Source: Rossellomorea vietnamensis
GTDB taxonomy: Bacteria > Bacillota > Bacilli > Bacillales > Bacillaceae_B
NCBI RefSeq assembly: GCF_008180615.1
Contig: NZ_VTEH01000002.1
Span: 354,286-418,285 of the forward strand
Reading direction: 5' to 3'
DNA length: 64,000 nucleotides
The notes under the pieces are model-generated. The model worked only from the letters and a program-made list of their open reading frames with translations. It did no database searches and was not told the DNA's origin. Shown one piece after another: positions 26,389 through 35,222 of this stretch (position 1 is its first letter; each line of letters opens with the position of its first letter). The position numbers and the translations under genes were made by a program.

Positions 26389-26571
26389 TTAAATTTTATT
26401 ACCAAGTCGATCTTCGATAATGTAAAAAACAACAAGCGTTGCAAGGATTAAAAACGGCGTTATGCCATATGAAATTATACCAAAATACGGTAATATCAAA
26501 GCCAAGATTACAAGCACTGTAGCAACGATTCGAACAACTAATAGGTCTTTGGAATATCTTGTTTTTTGCAA
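26389..26571 (-). CDS. 60-residue membrane protein
   Basis: A small protein with two closely spaced helices (VVRIVATVLVILALILPYFG and ITPFLILATLVVFYII) and charged ends. It resembles short conserved Bacillus membrane proteins, none of which I can name. Translation is plausible but unproven. Confidence 0.5.
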   Translation of the reverse strand: MQKTRYSKDLLVVRIVATVLVILALILPYFGIISYGITPFLILATLVVFYIIEDRLGNKI

Positions 26572-26672
26572 ATCAGTCCATTCCTTTCTGGAACAAATAG
26601 TGGCTGCTTATTATGCATATGCACCTGTTACTTTAAAGTACAGTTTTTTCACATTTGAAAATTTCCCATAGT

Positions 26673-26783
26673 TTATTTATCTTCAAGTTCTTTAATTCTT
26701 TTTTCTAATCTTTCTATCTTCGAAAATGCAAATAATGCAATGCTTAATGCACCTGTTGCAACAGAAAACGCAAGAATTACCAT
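26673..26783 (-). CDS. 36-residue membrane peptide with helical tail
   Basis: ATG 26781-26783 opens MVILAFSVATGALSIALFAF, a single membrane helix, followed by a charged coiled-coil-like tail (IERLEKRIKELEDK). GGAG lies 14 bases upstream, a long spacing, so the call is moderate. The helix-plus-EKRIKELE layout is common among tiny Bacillus membrane proteins. Confidence 0.5.
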   Translation of the reverse strand: MVILAFSVATGALSIALFAFSKIERLEKRIKELEDK

Positions 26784-26888
26784 AGTGTCACATTTTTCTC
26801 CTTATATTGTTTTAATTTTGGTCTTACAAAGCTGAACTCTACTTATAGCCGCTGTTTGCTCTACTGACGCTGCCGTGTAACAAAAAGT

Positions 26889-27380
26889 CTAATATTTTAC
26901 TTTCTTCAGCCATTCTTCTGTACCATCCGTTAATTTCACTTTAATTTCCTCGTTTTCATTTTCACTTAAATGATACCAAACCCGCTTTGAGCTGCCTTCC
27001 ACTTCAATTATGTTAGCTTCAGCATCGCCAACATAAACTTTATCTTGTGCTGGCTCTGTTAAAGTTCCACACCAAATATATGGCTTATCTCCTAAATAGG
27101 CAGACCATTCATCGTAACAAGCTGCTGCTTTATCCAATACCCATTCTTTGTTCCCTTTTTTGAAATAACTAATAATTAGTTGTTCGTTGTTTTGCTCGTC
27201 ACCCTCAATGTAAGTATTAAATAGTATTACATTATCCTTCTCCACTTTCTTTAGCAAATTGTAATCATCAACATCTTCAAGTCGGTTCATTTCTTTATAA
27301 AATGCATCTTCCATCGTCTTAGCATTATTACACCCTACAAGCAGGGCGGCTAATAAAAGTATACCTGCTTTTTTTGACAA
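26889..27380 (-). CDS. Lipoprotein of unknown function
   Basis: A 163-residue protein with a lipoprotein signal: MSKKAGILLLAALLVGC, lipid-attached at Cys17. The mature part is hydrophilic, with two further Cys (AAACYDEW, YIWCGTL) and a C-terminal TDGTEEWLKKV. It would sit on the outer face of the cell membrane. It is at the end of the run of single genes separated by palindromic repeats. Confidence 0.75.
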   Translation of the reverse strand: MSKKAGILLLAALLVGCNNAKTMEDAFYKEMNRLEDVDDYNLLKKVEKDNVILFNTYIEGDEQNNEQLIISYFKKGNKEWVLDKAAACYDEWSAYLGDKPYIWCGTLTEPAQDKVYVGDAEANIIEVEGSSKRVWYHLSENENEEIKVKLTDGTEEWLKKVKY

Positions 27381-27465
27381 GTTTTCACCTCTTACTATTT
27401 AAAACAAATCTGCTTCTTTCTATATATACGGACACGTTATGAATAAGATTTAAGGCTGTTCTGTC

Positions 27466-27490
27466 TACCTGCCCAATTATGGAAGAAGGG
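27466..27490. repeat. Short, diverged member of the palindromic repeat family
   Basis: TACCTGCCCAATTATGGAAG matches the CTGCCC-TTTA-GGAA core of the family described for 30289-30344. It lies between two lipoprotein genes, after the stop of the upstream one. Confidence 0.4.
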
Positions 27491-27549
27491 GTAATAGCCA
27501 GATCAATTAGCTGATCTTTAATTATTGCCTCTCTTTAATGAAATGAATT

Positions 27550-27960
27550 TTACCCCTCGGTTAAACTCTTCCCAGTAATCAGCTCAAAGAATTCTTCTGC
27601 CTGCTCGTGATGAAAATACGCCCTTTTCAACTCTGTATCTGGTGAATTCCTATATACAAAAATTGAGTCATCTTGTTTATTTAATAAGACATCAAATTTT
27701 TGACCATTCCACGTAAAATTATAATCTACCCCTATATAATCTGTAATTGTATTCGGGCCATTAGGTAATCTCCATTTTTGTTCGTCTAGTAAGGTTTGTA
27801 GTTCATCAATTCCCTTCTTTGTTTTTAATGTACTGACTTCATTTTGTTCTTCTCCTCCATCGTAAACTTTTACTTCAGTAATTTCAGTCGTACTACTCTT
27901 ATTACATCCACTAAGAGCCAAAAATGCTAAAAAAGTGCATATAAATAATTTTCTCTTCAT
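27550..27960 (-). CDS. Lipoprotein of unknown function
   Basis: From ATG 27958-27960, behind an AGGGGGAAGAGG region, 136 residues begin MKRKLFICTFLAFLALSGC, a lipoprotein signal with Cys19. The open frame runs 36 codons further upstream without a good start. The mature domain includes LQTLLDEQKWRLPNGPN and YIGVDYNFTWNGQKFDVLL. A conserved family is likely but I cannot name it. Confidence 0.75.
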   Translation of the reverse strand: MKRKLFICTFLAFLALSGCNKSSTTEITEVKVYDGGEEQNEVSTLKTKKGIDELQTLLDEQKWRLPNGPNTITDYIGVDYNFTWNGQKFDVLLNKQDDSIFVYRNSPDTELKRAYFHHEQAEEFFELITGKSLTEG

Positions 27961-28220
27961 TTTCCTCTTCCCCCTAATAAATCTAATTGTTGTCACTTTT
28001 AACCTGGCTCTTTTCGCATACTTTGCTGCTATTTGATAATAATTCCGGAAAAAATAACCATAATTCACCGGAATAACCTGGTAAACATGAGAGAAAAGAG
28101 CTACTCTCCCTATTAGCGAGAAAAACCTTTGTATCCGAGGAAAAATCCGGCTCTTGGGATTTTTCCGAAAACAACAATATATGCGAAAACAACCTTTAAC
28201 TAAGAGAAGCTGATATTCAG

Positions 28221-28273
28221 TTATACTGCTCCTTTACTTGAACAAGGGGCGGCTGCTTGTTCAACAAATGCCC
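28221..28273. repeat. Palindromic cassette-border repeat
   Basis: TTACTTGAACAAGGGGCGGC followed by TGCTTGTTCAACAAATGCCC. TTGAACAA and TTGTTCAA form an inverted pair. It lies 32 bases after the 78-codon gene on the minus strand. Confidence 0.75.
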
Positions 28274-28304
28274 TCTGTAGTTTCAGTACATTTGAAACCA
28301 GCAG

Positions 28305-28541
28305 TTATCCAAAGTGATTATAAAAACACCACACAATAAGAAACATACTCACTATTCCCCAAGCTGCGGCACTCACTATCCACCAAATTATGGACCCAGT
28401 TTTAGCTTTTGTTGAACTTTCTTCGTCTTCCATATTTGCTGTGATAAAAGCAAGTTTACTTTCCATCCCTTTTTTCATAAAAGTAAGAACAGCAAATCCG
28501 ACTATTATGAAAACAATAGTTATCCAGAGTAATAAGTCCAG
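28305..28541 (-). CDS. Two-helix membrane protein with a probable CTG start
   Basis: The frame from CTG 28539-28541 gives 78 residues with helices LLLWITIVFIIVGFAVLTFM and IIWWIVSAAAWGIVSMFLIV around a charged loop (NMEDEESSTKAKTG). GGGGGG lies seven bases before the CTG, and no ATG, GTG or TTG occurs upstream in frame before a stop. An ATG at residue 22 would delete the first helix. CTG initiation is rare in bacteria but fits the position. Confidence 0.5.
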   Translation of the reverse strand: MDLLLWITIVFIIVGFAVLTFMKKGMESKLAFITANMEDEESSTKAKTGSIIWWIVSAAAWGIVSMFLIVWCFYNHFG

Positions 28542-28589
28542 CTTCTATCCCCCCTTTTTTGTGCGTGAATTATTTTCCTTTCAATCTTC

Positions 28590-28637
28590 TAACCTACCTA
28601 TACTCAAAGGGCGACAGCTTGTTCAGCCAACGCCTCC
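28590..28637. repeat. Palindromic cassette-border repeat
   Basis: TAACCTACCTATACTCAAAG then GGCGACAGCTTGTTCAGCCA and ACGCCTCC: a diverged copy of the repeat family, located 17 bases after the 57-codon gene's stop. Confidence 0.65.
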
Positions 28638-28653
28638 GTATATGGAACTCAGT

Positions 28654-28827
28654 TCAAGACAAAAAGAAATAATAAATTGCAAACGATAATAAAAATAGAG
28701 GAAGAATTATCATTAGTTTTGTTCTAAAACCCTTAAATAACGAACTATTATCCGGTGCATACCAAAGTTCCAAAGAAGAGAAAAATAACAACAAAACAGC
28801 AATTAAAACCCCAAACACTATATCCAC
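28654..28827 (-). CDS. 57-residue two-helix membrane protein
   Basis: GTG 28825-28827, nine bases after AGGAGG, starts MDIVFGVLIAVLLLFFSSLE with a second helix LMIILPLFLLSFAIYYFFL. A TTG two codons earlier is closer to the ribosome site than usual. Function unknown. The stretch 28828-29230 upstream has no gene; it contains a perfect palindrome (TTTAGAGTT-TT-AACTCTAAA, 29101-29120) and a lone MITE end (29204-29228). Confidence 0.55.
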   Translation of the reverse strand: MDIVFGVLIAVLLLFFSSLELWYAPDNSSLFKGFRTKLMIILPLFLLSFAIYYFFLS

Positions 28828-29203
28828 AATCAATTGCCTCCTCAACTTTAATACTTGCTCCCATTATGGCATTTTCATTTGGGTATATGACGATTAGCAA
28901 ATGGATAGAGTTTCAATCTTTTACACTAATTCCATTAAATGCTCCAATAATTGAAAAAGGCAATAGCCTGGGATCAGTTGGATAATCTTCAGCAATGACA
29001 CTACTTAATGAAATAAACCTACGCTGGTAAAGTTCAACACCAACCCATTAGCTATTTATAAGGTAGTTTGCCTATATATGGTTGCTTTCGGATATTCCCG
29101 TTTAGAGTTTTAACTCTAAATGGGGAAGAGCAGCTCTTTTCTTTTTGGTGTTACCTAATTTCATCTTCGTAATAGGGTTATCTTTTTGAAATTAGTATCA
29201 AAT

Positions 29204-29228
29204 AGCAACAAAGTTTACGAAAAGAGCC
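29204..29228. repeat. Solitary MITE end sequence
   Basis: AGCAACAAAGTTTACGAAAA followed by GAGCC. Its reverse complement matches 61171-61195 at 24 of 25 bases and resembles the ends of the element at 57920-58141. No partner end was found near it, so it looks like a decayed or solo end. Confidence 0.55.
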
Positions 29229-29230
29229 AT

Positions 29231-29833
29231 TTATAAAGATTTAATGCCTATTAAGCCCTTATCTACGGAAGTCTCTATATACCCAATAATTTGTTCCATT
29301 GTGAACACTCTTAGCGGCTGTTCAAGTTCGTCGCTGCCATAATCCATATCCCCTCTTACATAAGGGACAAATTCTTTTATATCGTTAGATTTTACCTCTT
29401 CCGTGTCAATGATTGTTCCACTTTTATTTAATGACTCTCTTAATTCTTGTGTGAAGCCATAGTAGTCTAATAGTTTCCCATTGAGTAATCGAAAATCATT
29501 ATGGTATCGATTGAATATATCCTCATCTGCCTCCATTCGGTTCTTTAACCAAGGCAGATAAAAGCCTTTCAACCAAATGTCATCAGCGATTAAGTGAGTA
29601 TAGTATCCCTTTATAAAATGGGAATCTTTATTAAAGCTATATTTATGTATGAATTCCGTGTAATCAATATATCGGGAATAGTCATTAACATTACCTTTGT
29701 AAAAATGTGATAAGTCTTTAGGTGAAACTGCATCAGCTGCGATGCCCCCTAAAAGAAATGATGTTTTATCTTTGAGTGACAGTTCATCTGCTATTCTATT
29801 TGCTATCACCAAATGCATTATTCTCGAACCCAA
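29231..29833 (-). CDS. Zinc-dependent phospholipase C-like hydrolase
   Basis: A 200-residue soluble protein. The start MHLVIANRIADEL with LLGGIAADAVSPKDLSHF, then YYTHLIADDIWLKGFYLP, matches the zinc-dependent phospholipase C/S1 nuclease fold often found in small Bacillus proteins, with His and Asp metal ligands in place. Its substrate is unknown. It is a single gene in the cassette-like region. Confidence 0.7.
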   Translation of the reverse strand: MGSRIMHLVIANRIADELSLKDKTSFLLGGIAADAVSPKDLSHFYKGNVNDYSRYIDYTEFIHKYSFNKDSHFIKGYYTHLIADDIWLKGFYLPWLKNRMEADEDIFNRYHNDFRLLNGKLLDYYGFTQELRESLNKSGTIIDTEEVKSNDIKEFVPYVRGDMDYGSDELEQPLRVFTMEQIIGYIETSVDKGLIGIKSL

Positions 29834-29927
29834 TTTAATTTCCCCCTTTTCCCTTTATACTTTTAGGTTCAATAAAGATTGTAAAAGATCCTTCATTTCT
29901 ATCCAATACTCTTCTAGTAAACTGCCC

Positions 29928-29956
29928 CTTTAATCCAATAACTTCCACAAAAAAAG
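29928..29956. repeat. Short member of the palindromic repeat family
   Basis: AAACTGCCCCTTTAATCCAA carries the CTGCCC-TTTAA core without the second half. It lies between the 56-codon membrane gene and the hydrolase gene. Confidence 0.4.
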
Positions 29957-30032
29957 CGTTAATCCTTTTCGATTAACGCCCCCTTTAACAGAATACTGTT
30001 AATATAAGAGGTCCCTTTCAATGCGGACATTT

Positions 30033-30203
30033 TTACAAACTTGAATTTCTTGATACTCCTTGGCGTTTACCAACACTAAATCCAAGTTGTACACCAATAA
30101 CCAAAAACGCCAGACTGGTAACCTGAAATTCACCAATGTATAGACTAAATATGCCCCAAGCAAGGATTGCTCCAAAATGGGTAAATAAAAATGCTTTGTT
30201 CAA
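30033..30203 (-). CDS. 56-residue membrane protein
   Basis: TTG 30201-30203, five bases after GGAGGTGG, gives MNKAFLFTHFGAILAWGIFS and a second hydrophobic stretch (VTSLAFLVIGVQLGFSVG). The tail is basic. Small Bacillus proteins of this style are conserved but uncharacterised. Confidence 0.55.
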   Translation of the reverse strand: MNKAFLFTHFGAILAWGIFSLYIGEFQVTSLAFLVIGVQLGFSVGKRQGVSRNSSL

Positions 30204-30288
30204 AGTTGCCACCTCCTCTAATGATGATATCCACATAATGATGTCTCATTTTTTTATCTTTTGAAAGACAAACACTAATAGTAATCCC

Positions 30289-30344
30289 ATTAACCTGCCC
30301 CATTACTTGAACAGAGGGCGGCTGATTGTTCAGCAAACGCCTCC
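30289..30344. repeat. Palindromic cassette-border repeat, full-length copy
   Basis: TTAACCTGCCCCATTACTTG, AACAGAGGGCGGCTGATTGT, TCAGCAAACGCCTCC in order. GAACA pairs with TGTTC and GGCG with CGCC; in better copies GCCCTTT also pairs with AAAGGGC. It lies 15 bases after the stop of the S26-like gene and before the next gene on the minus strand. Confidence 0.8.
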
Positions 30345-30358
30345 TTTAACGGAATATC

Positions 30359-31006
30359 CTATTGCTTCATTCCGAGAACCTTTCCTTCAATATTCTCAAT
30401 GGACAACGGACCAAAAACCGAGCTGTCCAAACTTCTCCATCCGTTATCCCCCAAAACAAATACTTCGTTATCAGCGAGTTCGACTTCCTCTATATCTCTA
30501 GAGAAATATTCACGGAAACTCTCTTCATCATAGGTGGCATTTTGTTCATCCATATAAGAGAGATATTAATCCTGTCCCATCCCTAAACTTAGAGTGGAAC
30601 CGTAAAAAGTGTCCAAGCGTTTGCCATCAACAATAATAGTACCGTCTTTAATCTCGACTGCTTCTCCAGGCAATGCGACTACCCTGGCAATGTTCATTTT
30701 ATTTGGGTTTAAATTCGGGTATTTTTCCTTGTCTATTTCAGGCGTTGTAAAATAAACCACTTCTCCTCTTTCAATGGAGTTTTCCTTGTAATAATCTTCA
30801 TCAACAACGACATTTCCCTCGTATTCGTGATTACCCCTGCTCATTCCATCTGAAAGATACTCGACCACTGTATAAGACGAAGTATCTGTTATTTGTTCAA
30901 CTTCTGCATTTGTTTTTTCATCCTGTATCGTTCCACTAACAGAATTGTCTTGCTGACAGCCTACTAAAGGCAAAAAGCAAAGTATACTTATGATTAACCT
31001 TTTCAT
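30359..31006 (-). pseudogene. S26 signal-peptidase-like lipoprotein with in-frame TAA
   Basis: The first 146 codons start with a lipoprotein signal (MKRLIISILCFLPLVGC) and continue with a type I signal peptidase-like domain. An in-frame TAA (30566-30568) follows SLGMGQD, and the same frame goes on to FVLGDNGWRSLDSSVFGPLS, the GDN box of S26 enzymes. The catalytic Ser of the SM motif is Gly here (SDGMSRG) and the Lys before RVVALPGE is Ala, so the protein was probably not a protease even before the stop. A re-start at ATG 30553 is possible but has no clear ribosome site. Most likely a non-catalytic S26 family lipoprotein broken by one nonsense change. Confidence 0.7.
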
Positions 31007-31108
31007 AAATCAACCTCCTATTAGGATTGTGTTATTCCGTTGTCCCTGTTCTCGACTAATACTTTAGTAATTAGACGAGAACTTATTCAACATAGTTTCG
31101 AGATATTC

Positions 31109-31136
31109 CATTAACCTGCCCTATAACGGAGGAAGG
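31109..31136. repeat. Short member of the palindromic repeat family
   Basis: CATTAACCTGCCCTATAACG then GAGGAAGG. It lies between the 65-codon membrane gene and the S26-like gene. Confidence 0.45.
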
Positions 31137-31181
31137 AAAAATGCTAGGGATAAATTCTATCCCATTTTTATAAAAACGATA

Positions 31182-31379
31182 TCACTTCTCCTTTTTGCCC
31201 ATTTGTCCAACTGTATTTAATATCAAATGAGAACTAATTAACGACAGTAAGTAAGCAATGACAGGTTCATTTGTATCCCAAATTGAAATTAACGAATAAA
31301 ACAATAGCATTGAAACACCAAAAAGAATTATTAAATAAAGCAAAACACTTATTACTGCACTAATCTTAAAAACCTCCAC
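31182..31379 (-). CDS. Small membrane protein of up to 65 residues
   Basis: Two hydrophobic segments (ISVLLYLIILFGVSMLLFYS and PVIAYLLSLISSHLIL) and a basic C-terminus. The annotated GTG overlaps the ribosome-binding GGAGG; an ATT codon eight bases after it would be better placed, so the true start is uncertain. Function unknown. Confidence 0.5.
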   Translation of the reverse strand: MEVFKISAVISVLLYLIILFGVSMLLFYSLISIWDTNEPVIAYLLSLISSHLILNTVGQMGKKEK

Positions 31380-31402
31380 AAATATTTAAGTTTTAAATTC
31401 TC

Positions 31403-31440
31403 CATTAACCCTTTACTTGAATAGAGGGCGGCTGCTTGTT
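31403..31440. repeat. Palindromic cassette-border repeat overlapping a gene end
   Basis: CATTAACCCTTTACTTGAAT then AGAGGGCGGCTGCTTGTT. It overlaps the last codons and stop of the M3 peptidase gene, so the repeat has supplied the end of that protein (its ending reads SSRPLFK). Confidence 0.7.
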
Positions 31441-33149
31441 AGATGTGAATCATTATTAATTTTGTTCTCGTTTAAATCTAACCACTTTTCAATTTTATCC
31501 GTTATTAGAGTGAACCCCTGCTCTATAAAAGGTGAGTTAATACCACTCTGGTCTAATAATTGGAGAAATGATTTACTTCCACCTAAATTACAAAGCTTCA
31601 TGTATGCCTCCCAAGCCATCGATTCATTTGTTTGTGCATTGCTCCATATTTGTAAAGCACACATTTGGGCAAGGGCATAGTCTATATAGTAAAAGGGAGT
31701 GGTAAACATATGTGTTTGTTGCTGCCAATAAGATCCTCTCATTAAATAAGCGTGATTATATTCTCCTTTGTAAGGCATATATTTGTACTCAATTTCAATC
31801 CACTGCTCTTTTCTCTCAGAAATAGATAATGAGGGGTTTTTATAGATAAAATGCTGGAACTCGTCTATTGCAGCCCTATAAGGCATTGAATACAGTGCAT
31901 CTTCAAGATGAGCATGTCTATACTTATCAGCATCCACACCAAATATCTTTTCTAAGTAAGGCCAAACAAGGAATTCCATCGATATGGAATGAATTTCGCA
32001 AGCTTCTTTTGTTGGCAGAATGTATTCTGGAATATTGTTATGTTGATTATACAGGTACATTTGCCAGGCGTGACCAAATTCATGGCTTAATACTTTAATA
32101 TCTTTTCTGGTACCATTCATATTCGCAAAAATATAGGGTGTTTTTTCATTACATAGGTATGTAGCATAAGCACCCCTCGCTTTTCCCTCTTTAGGAAGTA
32201 GGTCTATTAAATGATTGACACTCAACGAATTGAAGAATTCCCCAGCTTCCAATGAAATTTCATTAAGAATCTCTTCAAATTTAGATACCATGAATTTGAC
32301 ATCTCCACCTGGTGAAGGGTTGCCTGTACTGAAGCGAATATCTTCATCGTAAAAAGCTAATTTATCCAGCCCCAACCTGATTCGTTGTTTATCTCTGGTT
32401 TTTTCAGAAATGGGAACGATGTATTTTAATATAAGCTCTCGGAACTCTTCTACTTTTGATTGACCATAACCAACTCTTGATAACCTTGCATAACCAAGCT
32501 CCACAAAGGAATCATGTCCAAGTTTTATTGCTATGGAGTTTCTTACTTTAATTAATTCGTCAAAAATGCGATCTATTTTATTTTCTAAATGGCTAAGTAA
32601 CTCATACTTTTTTTCACCAGCTTGTTTTCTCATTGAACGATCTTCTGAGAACAAAAATGATTCTAATTGTGATAAAGTTCTCTTCTCTCCTCTGAATTCA
32701 ACTGTTGAAGTAGCCATCAGTTTTGTATAGTCACTTACTAGATTATTTTCCTTAATTAAATCCTCAATTACTTCAGAACTAACTGTATTTTGAGAAGCCT
32801 CAGCAAAGCAAACTAATTGTTCTCCAAACTTCTCTTTAATTTCTTTTTTGAAAGGCGAATATGAAACATGCTCATGAAAAAGACCTACTAGTTTTTCATA
32901 GATTGGCCAGTTTAGATTGATATACTGCTGCTCTTTTTGATATTTAACATCTAAAGTATCTAAGTGACTCCTGATTTGAGCGATAGTTAGCATGGTCAAC
33001 ACATCATTACGAAGAGAATTAATTTGATCTATTAATTCGAACTGTTCCAAATGGGAATCACTATCTTTGAACCTTTCTAAAAGCTGAAGTACTTTTCTTT
33101 CAAATTCTTCAATGTCAGGTCGCTGGTAATTAAGGTTTTTAAAATTCAT
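31413..33149 (-). CDS. M3 family oligoendopeptidase
   Basis: A 578-residue cytoplasmic metallopeptidase with the zinc motif HEFGHAWQMY and the downstream Glu in EACEIHSISMEF. The length and a C-terminal YIDYALAQMCALQIW segment fit oligoendopeptidase F-type enzymes, which cut short peptides. It lies in the cassette-like region with its stop inside a repeat. Confidence 0.9.
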   Translation of the reverse strand: MNFKNLNYQRPDIEEFERKVLQLLERFKDSDSHLEQFELIDQINSLRNDVLTMLTIAQIRSHLDTLDVKYQKEQQYINLNWPIYEKLVGLFHEHVSYSPFKKEIKEKFGEQLVCFAEASQNTVSSEVIEDLIKENNLVSDYTKLMATSTVEFRGEKRTLSQLESFLFSEDRSMRKQAGEKKYELLSHLENKIDRIFDELIKVRNSIAIKLGHDSFVELGYARLSRVGYGQSKVEEFRELILKYIVPISEKTRDKQRIRLGLDKLAFYDEDIRFSTGNPSPGGDVKFMVSKFEEILNEISLEAGEFFNSLSVNHLIDLLPKEGKARGAYATYLCNEKTPYIFANMNGTRKDIKVLSHEFGHAWQMYLYNQHNNIPEYILPTKEACEIHSISMEFLVWPYLEKIFGVDADKYRHAHLEDALYSMPYRAAIDEFQHFIYKNPSLSISERKEQWIEIEYKYMPYKGEYNHAYLMRGSYWQQQTHMFTTPFYYIDYALAQMCALQIWSNAQTNESMAWEAYMKLCNLGGSKSFLQLLDQSGINSPFIEQGFTLITDKIEKWLDLNENKINNDSHLTSSRPLFK

Positions 33150-33559
33150 CCTACTCCCCCTGTCTCATTCAAATTAATGGTAATGGACAATTAAGAGTAA
33201 AAATAGTCTTATATTTCATAAAATTCAATGTTACAATAACAATATAAGATAATTACTCACTAAATGTAAGCAATTATTTATTAACACAAAAGGGAACTCC
33301 GTTAATCTTGAAATTCCCTTTCTTCATTTTCATTTAGTTTGTCACTTGTTCCACTTGAATTCTAATCCGGTCCTGCAGACAAATATATACTCAATAAGTG
33401 TAAATTTTTTTATCCTTATTCCATTAAATGGCCCGATACAAGAAGAAAGAGCCTCATACCCAATTTGCAAATAATAGTGCAGAAATGGAATAAAAAAGGA
33501 GACTTCAAATTTCTTGGAAGCTCCTTCTTCTACCTATGATTCCTTTTTATGATATGTAA

Positions 33560-34405
33560 TTATTTTGGAATTATTGGAACCCAAAGTTCGTTTCTCGGTT
33601 TATGTTTTGGTGGATAATAACATTCAATACAAGGAATATTAGCAAGTTCATATCCAGAAGTTGGAACCCATTCTGTGTATAATCGCTTCCACGCATTCGT
33701 TATGCCTGGAAAAACAGCCCAAGTGCGGTGGGTAATAATTAGCGTTTCCATATCACTTGGTACCTCTCCATCATATCTGACACCCATAAAGTATGTAAAT
33801 TCTTCGTCCATAATGGCTGCTTCCTTTCCGCAAACGCCCAAAAGACTTTCAAGAGAGCATTTTGGTTCCTCCCAGGACATCTCAATCAATTGTTGCATAA
33901 ATCCATCTTTTTTAGCACTGCTCCAAAGCTGTGGAATTGTTTTAAAGGCTCTACTTGTTTTGACTACCTTACCTTTTCCTATAACTCTTAAATCAAAATC
34001 TAGATTTTCAATCCGATACTCCATTTCGGTATCCCCTTTTATTGAAATTTGGAAGGAGATTCTTGGAAAGGCCTTTAACTGTACCCCTTGATTCCGAGCT
34101 TCAGAAGGTTTAATTCCATGTATCTTTTGAAAAGCACGAGAAAAAGAATCAGCCGACTCATAGCCATACTTAAAGGCTACGTCTATAATTCGGATGTCAC
34201 TTTTTTGAATATCAAATGCAGCAAGCGTTAAGCGTCTCCGTCTAATATATTCAGATAGAGATAGTCCCGAAATCGATGAAAACATTCTTGGAAAGTGATA
34301 CTCGGAACTGTGAGCTATTTGTGCAATTTTTTTATAATTTATATCTTCCTCAAGATTATTTTCAATGTAATCCAAAGCACTATTCATTCTATTTATCCAA
34401 TCCAT
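33560..34405 (-). CDS. AraC-family regulator with GyrI-like effector domain
   Basis: A 281-residue protein: an N-terminal AraC-type double helix-turn-helix (YKKIAQIAHSSEYHFPRMFS and FKYGYESADSFSRAFQKIHG) and a C-terminal GyrI-like/SRPBCC-type ligand domain (from MEYRIENLDFDLRVIGKG) ending in an ECYYPPKHKP segment. Such proteins activate efflux or stress genes on binding small compounds. No obvious target gene is adjacent. The stretch 33150-33559 contains only AT-rich DNA, a weak hairpin and a faint repeat-family trace near 33420. Confidence 0.85.
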   Translation of the reverse strand: MDWINRMNSALDYIENNLEEDINYKKIAQIAHSSEYHFPRMFSSISGLSLSEYIRRRRLTLAAFDIQKSDIRIIDVAFKYGYESADSFSRAFQKIHGIKPSEARNQGVQLKAFPRISFQISIKGDTEMEYRIENLDFDLRVIGKGKVVKTSRAFKTIPQLWSSAKKDGFMQQLIEMSWEEPKCSLESLLGVCGKEAAIMDEEFTYFMGVRYDGEVPSDMETLIITHRTWAVFPGITNAWKRLYTEWVPTSGYELANIPCIECYYPPKHKPRNELWVPIIPK

Positions 34406-34536
34406 TATCCCTCTCCTTCCACATATTAAATTTACTGGAAAGGGTATTTATTTATCCGACATTTCATGCACAAATATGTCGGATTATTTCAATACCATTA
34501 AATTAATTCGATTTTTTTCAAGAAATTCCTTCTTAC

Positions 34537-34588
34537 GCTAACCTGCCCTTTACTTGAACAAAGGGCGGCTGCTTGTTCAACAAACACC
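34537..34588. repeat. Palindromic cassette-border repeat, best-conserved copy
   Basis: GCTAACCTGCCCTTTACTTG, AACAAAGGGCGGCTGCTTGT, TCAACAAACACC in order. GCCCTTT pairs with AAAGGGC, and TTGAACAA with TTGTTCAA, as alternative hairpins. It lies 11 bases after the lipoprotein stop at 34599. Confidence 0.8.
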
Positions 34589-34598
34589 TTTTTCAGTT

Positions 34599-35042
34599 TC
34601 ATTTAGTTTGTTTAAACCATATTTTCCAATCTTCAACTTTATCAATTTCAACAATATTTAAGTTCTCAGGAATTGGAACATTACTTTCAATATAACCAAC
34701 TTCATATCCAAAGTCCTCGTTAATAATGATTGTTTGAATTTCACCATTTCCTTCAAATGGTCCGTTCATTTGGACACTTTCTTTAGCTTTCCATTGACCG
34801 TCTTCTTTATGAACATCGGCAAGCCAAATATCCTCCCCATTCATTACTCCTCTAAAAACTATTAAGACTAAATCTTCATTTACCTTATGAGTGCCATAAA
34901 CATTTATTTGTCTTTTTTCGTTTTCTACCTCTATCATCCTTAAAGCGTCTTCTGGTGATCTAGCTGGTTCTTGACTACTTTCATTACATCCTACAAGTAA
35001 AAACACAAGTGCCACAAATACAAGGGTTAAGCTTTTATTCAT
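34599..35042 (-). CDS. Lipoprotein of unknown function
   Basis: A 147-residue lipoprotein: signal MNKSLTLVFVALVFLLVGC with Cys19. The mature part is acidic with a NVYGTHKVNEDLVLIVFRGV segment and ends KVEDWKIWFKQTK. Another copy-like lipoprotein follows the same plan at 26889. No named family. Confidence 0.75.
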   Translation of the reverse strand: MNKSLTLVFVALVFLLVGCNESSQEPARSPEDALRMIEVENEKRQINVYGTHKVNEDLVLIVFRGVMNGEDIWLADVHKEDGQWKAKESVQMNGPFEGNGEIQTIIINEDFGYEVGYIESNVPIPENLNIVEIDKVEDWKIWFKQTK

Positions 35043-35104
35043 TTTTCCACTCTCCCTAAATTTTTAATTAAGTAAGTGGTCTAAACAGATAAGAATTGTT
35101 TCAC

Positions 35105-35183
35105 TATACTGCCCCGTTAGCCGAAGATACAATGCGCTTTATGGCATAATGGAAAGGAGACGGCTGCTTGTTCAGCAAAAGCC
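35105..35183. repeat. Palindromic cassette-border repeat with insertion
   Basis: TATACTGCCCCGTTAGCCGA begins the copy and GACGGCTGCTTGTTCAGCAA ends it, with about 35 extra bases between. It lies between two lipoprotein genes. Confidence 0.65.
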
Positions 35184-35222
35184 TTAGTTTGCTTAGAATT
35201 ACTCGTTTGTAGCGGAATACTT

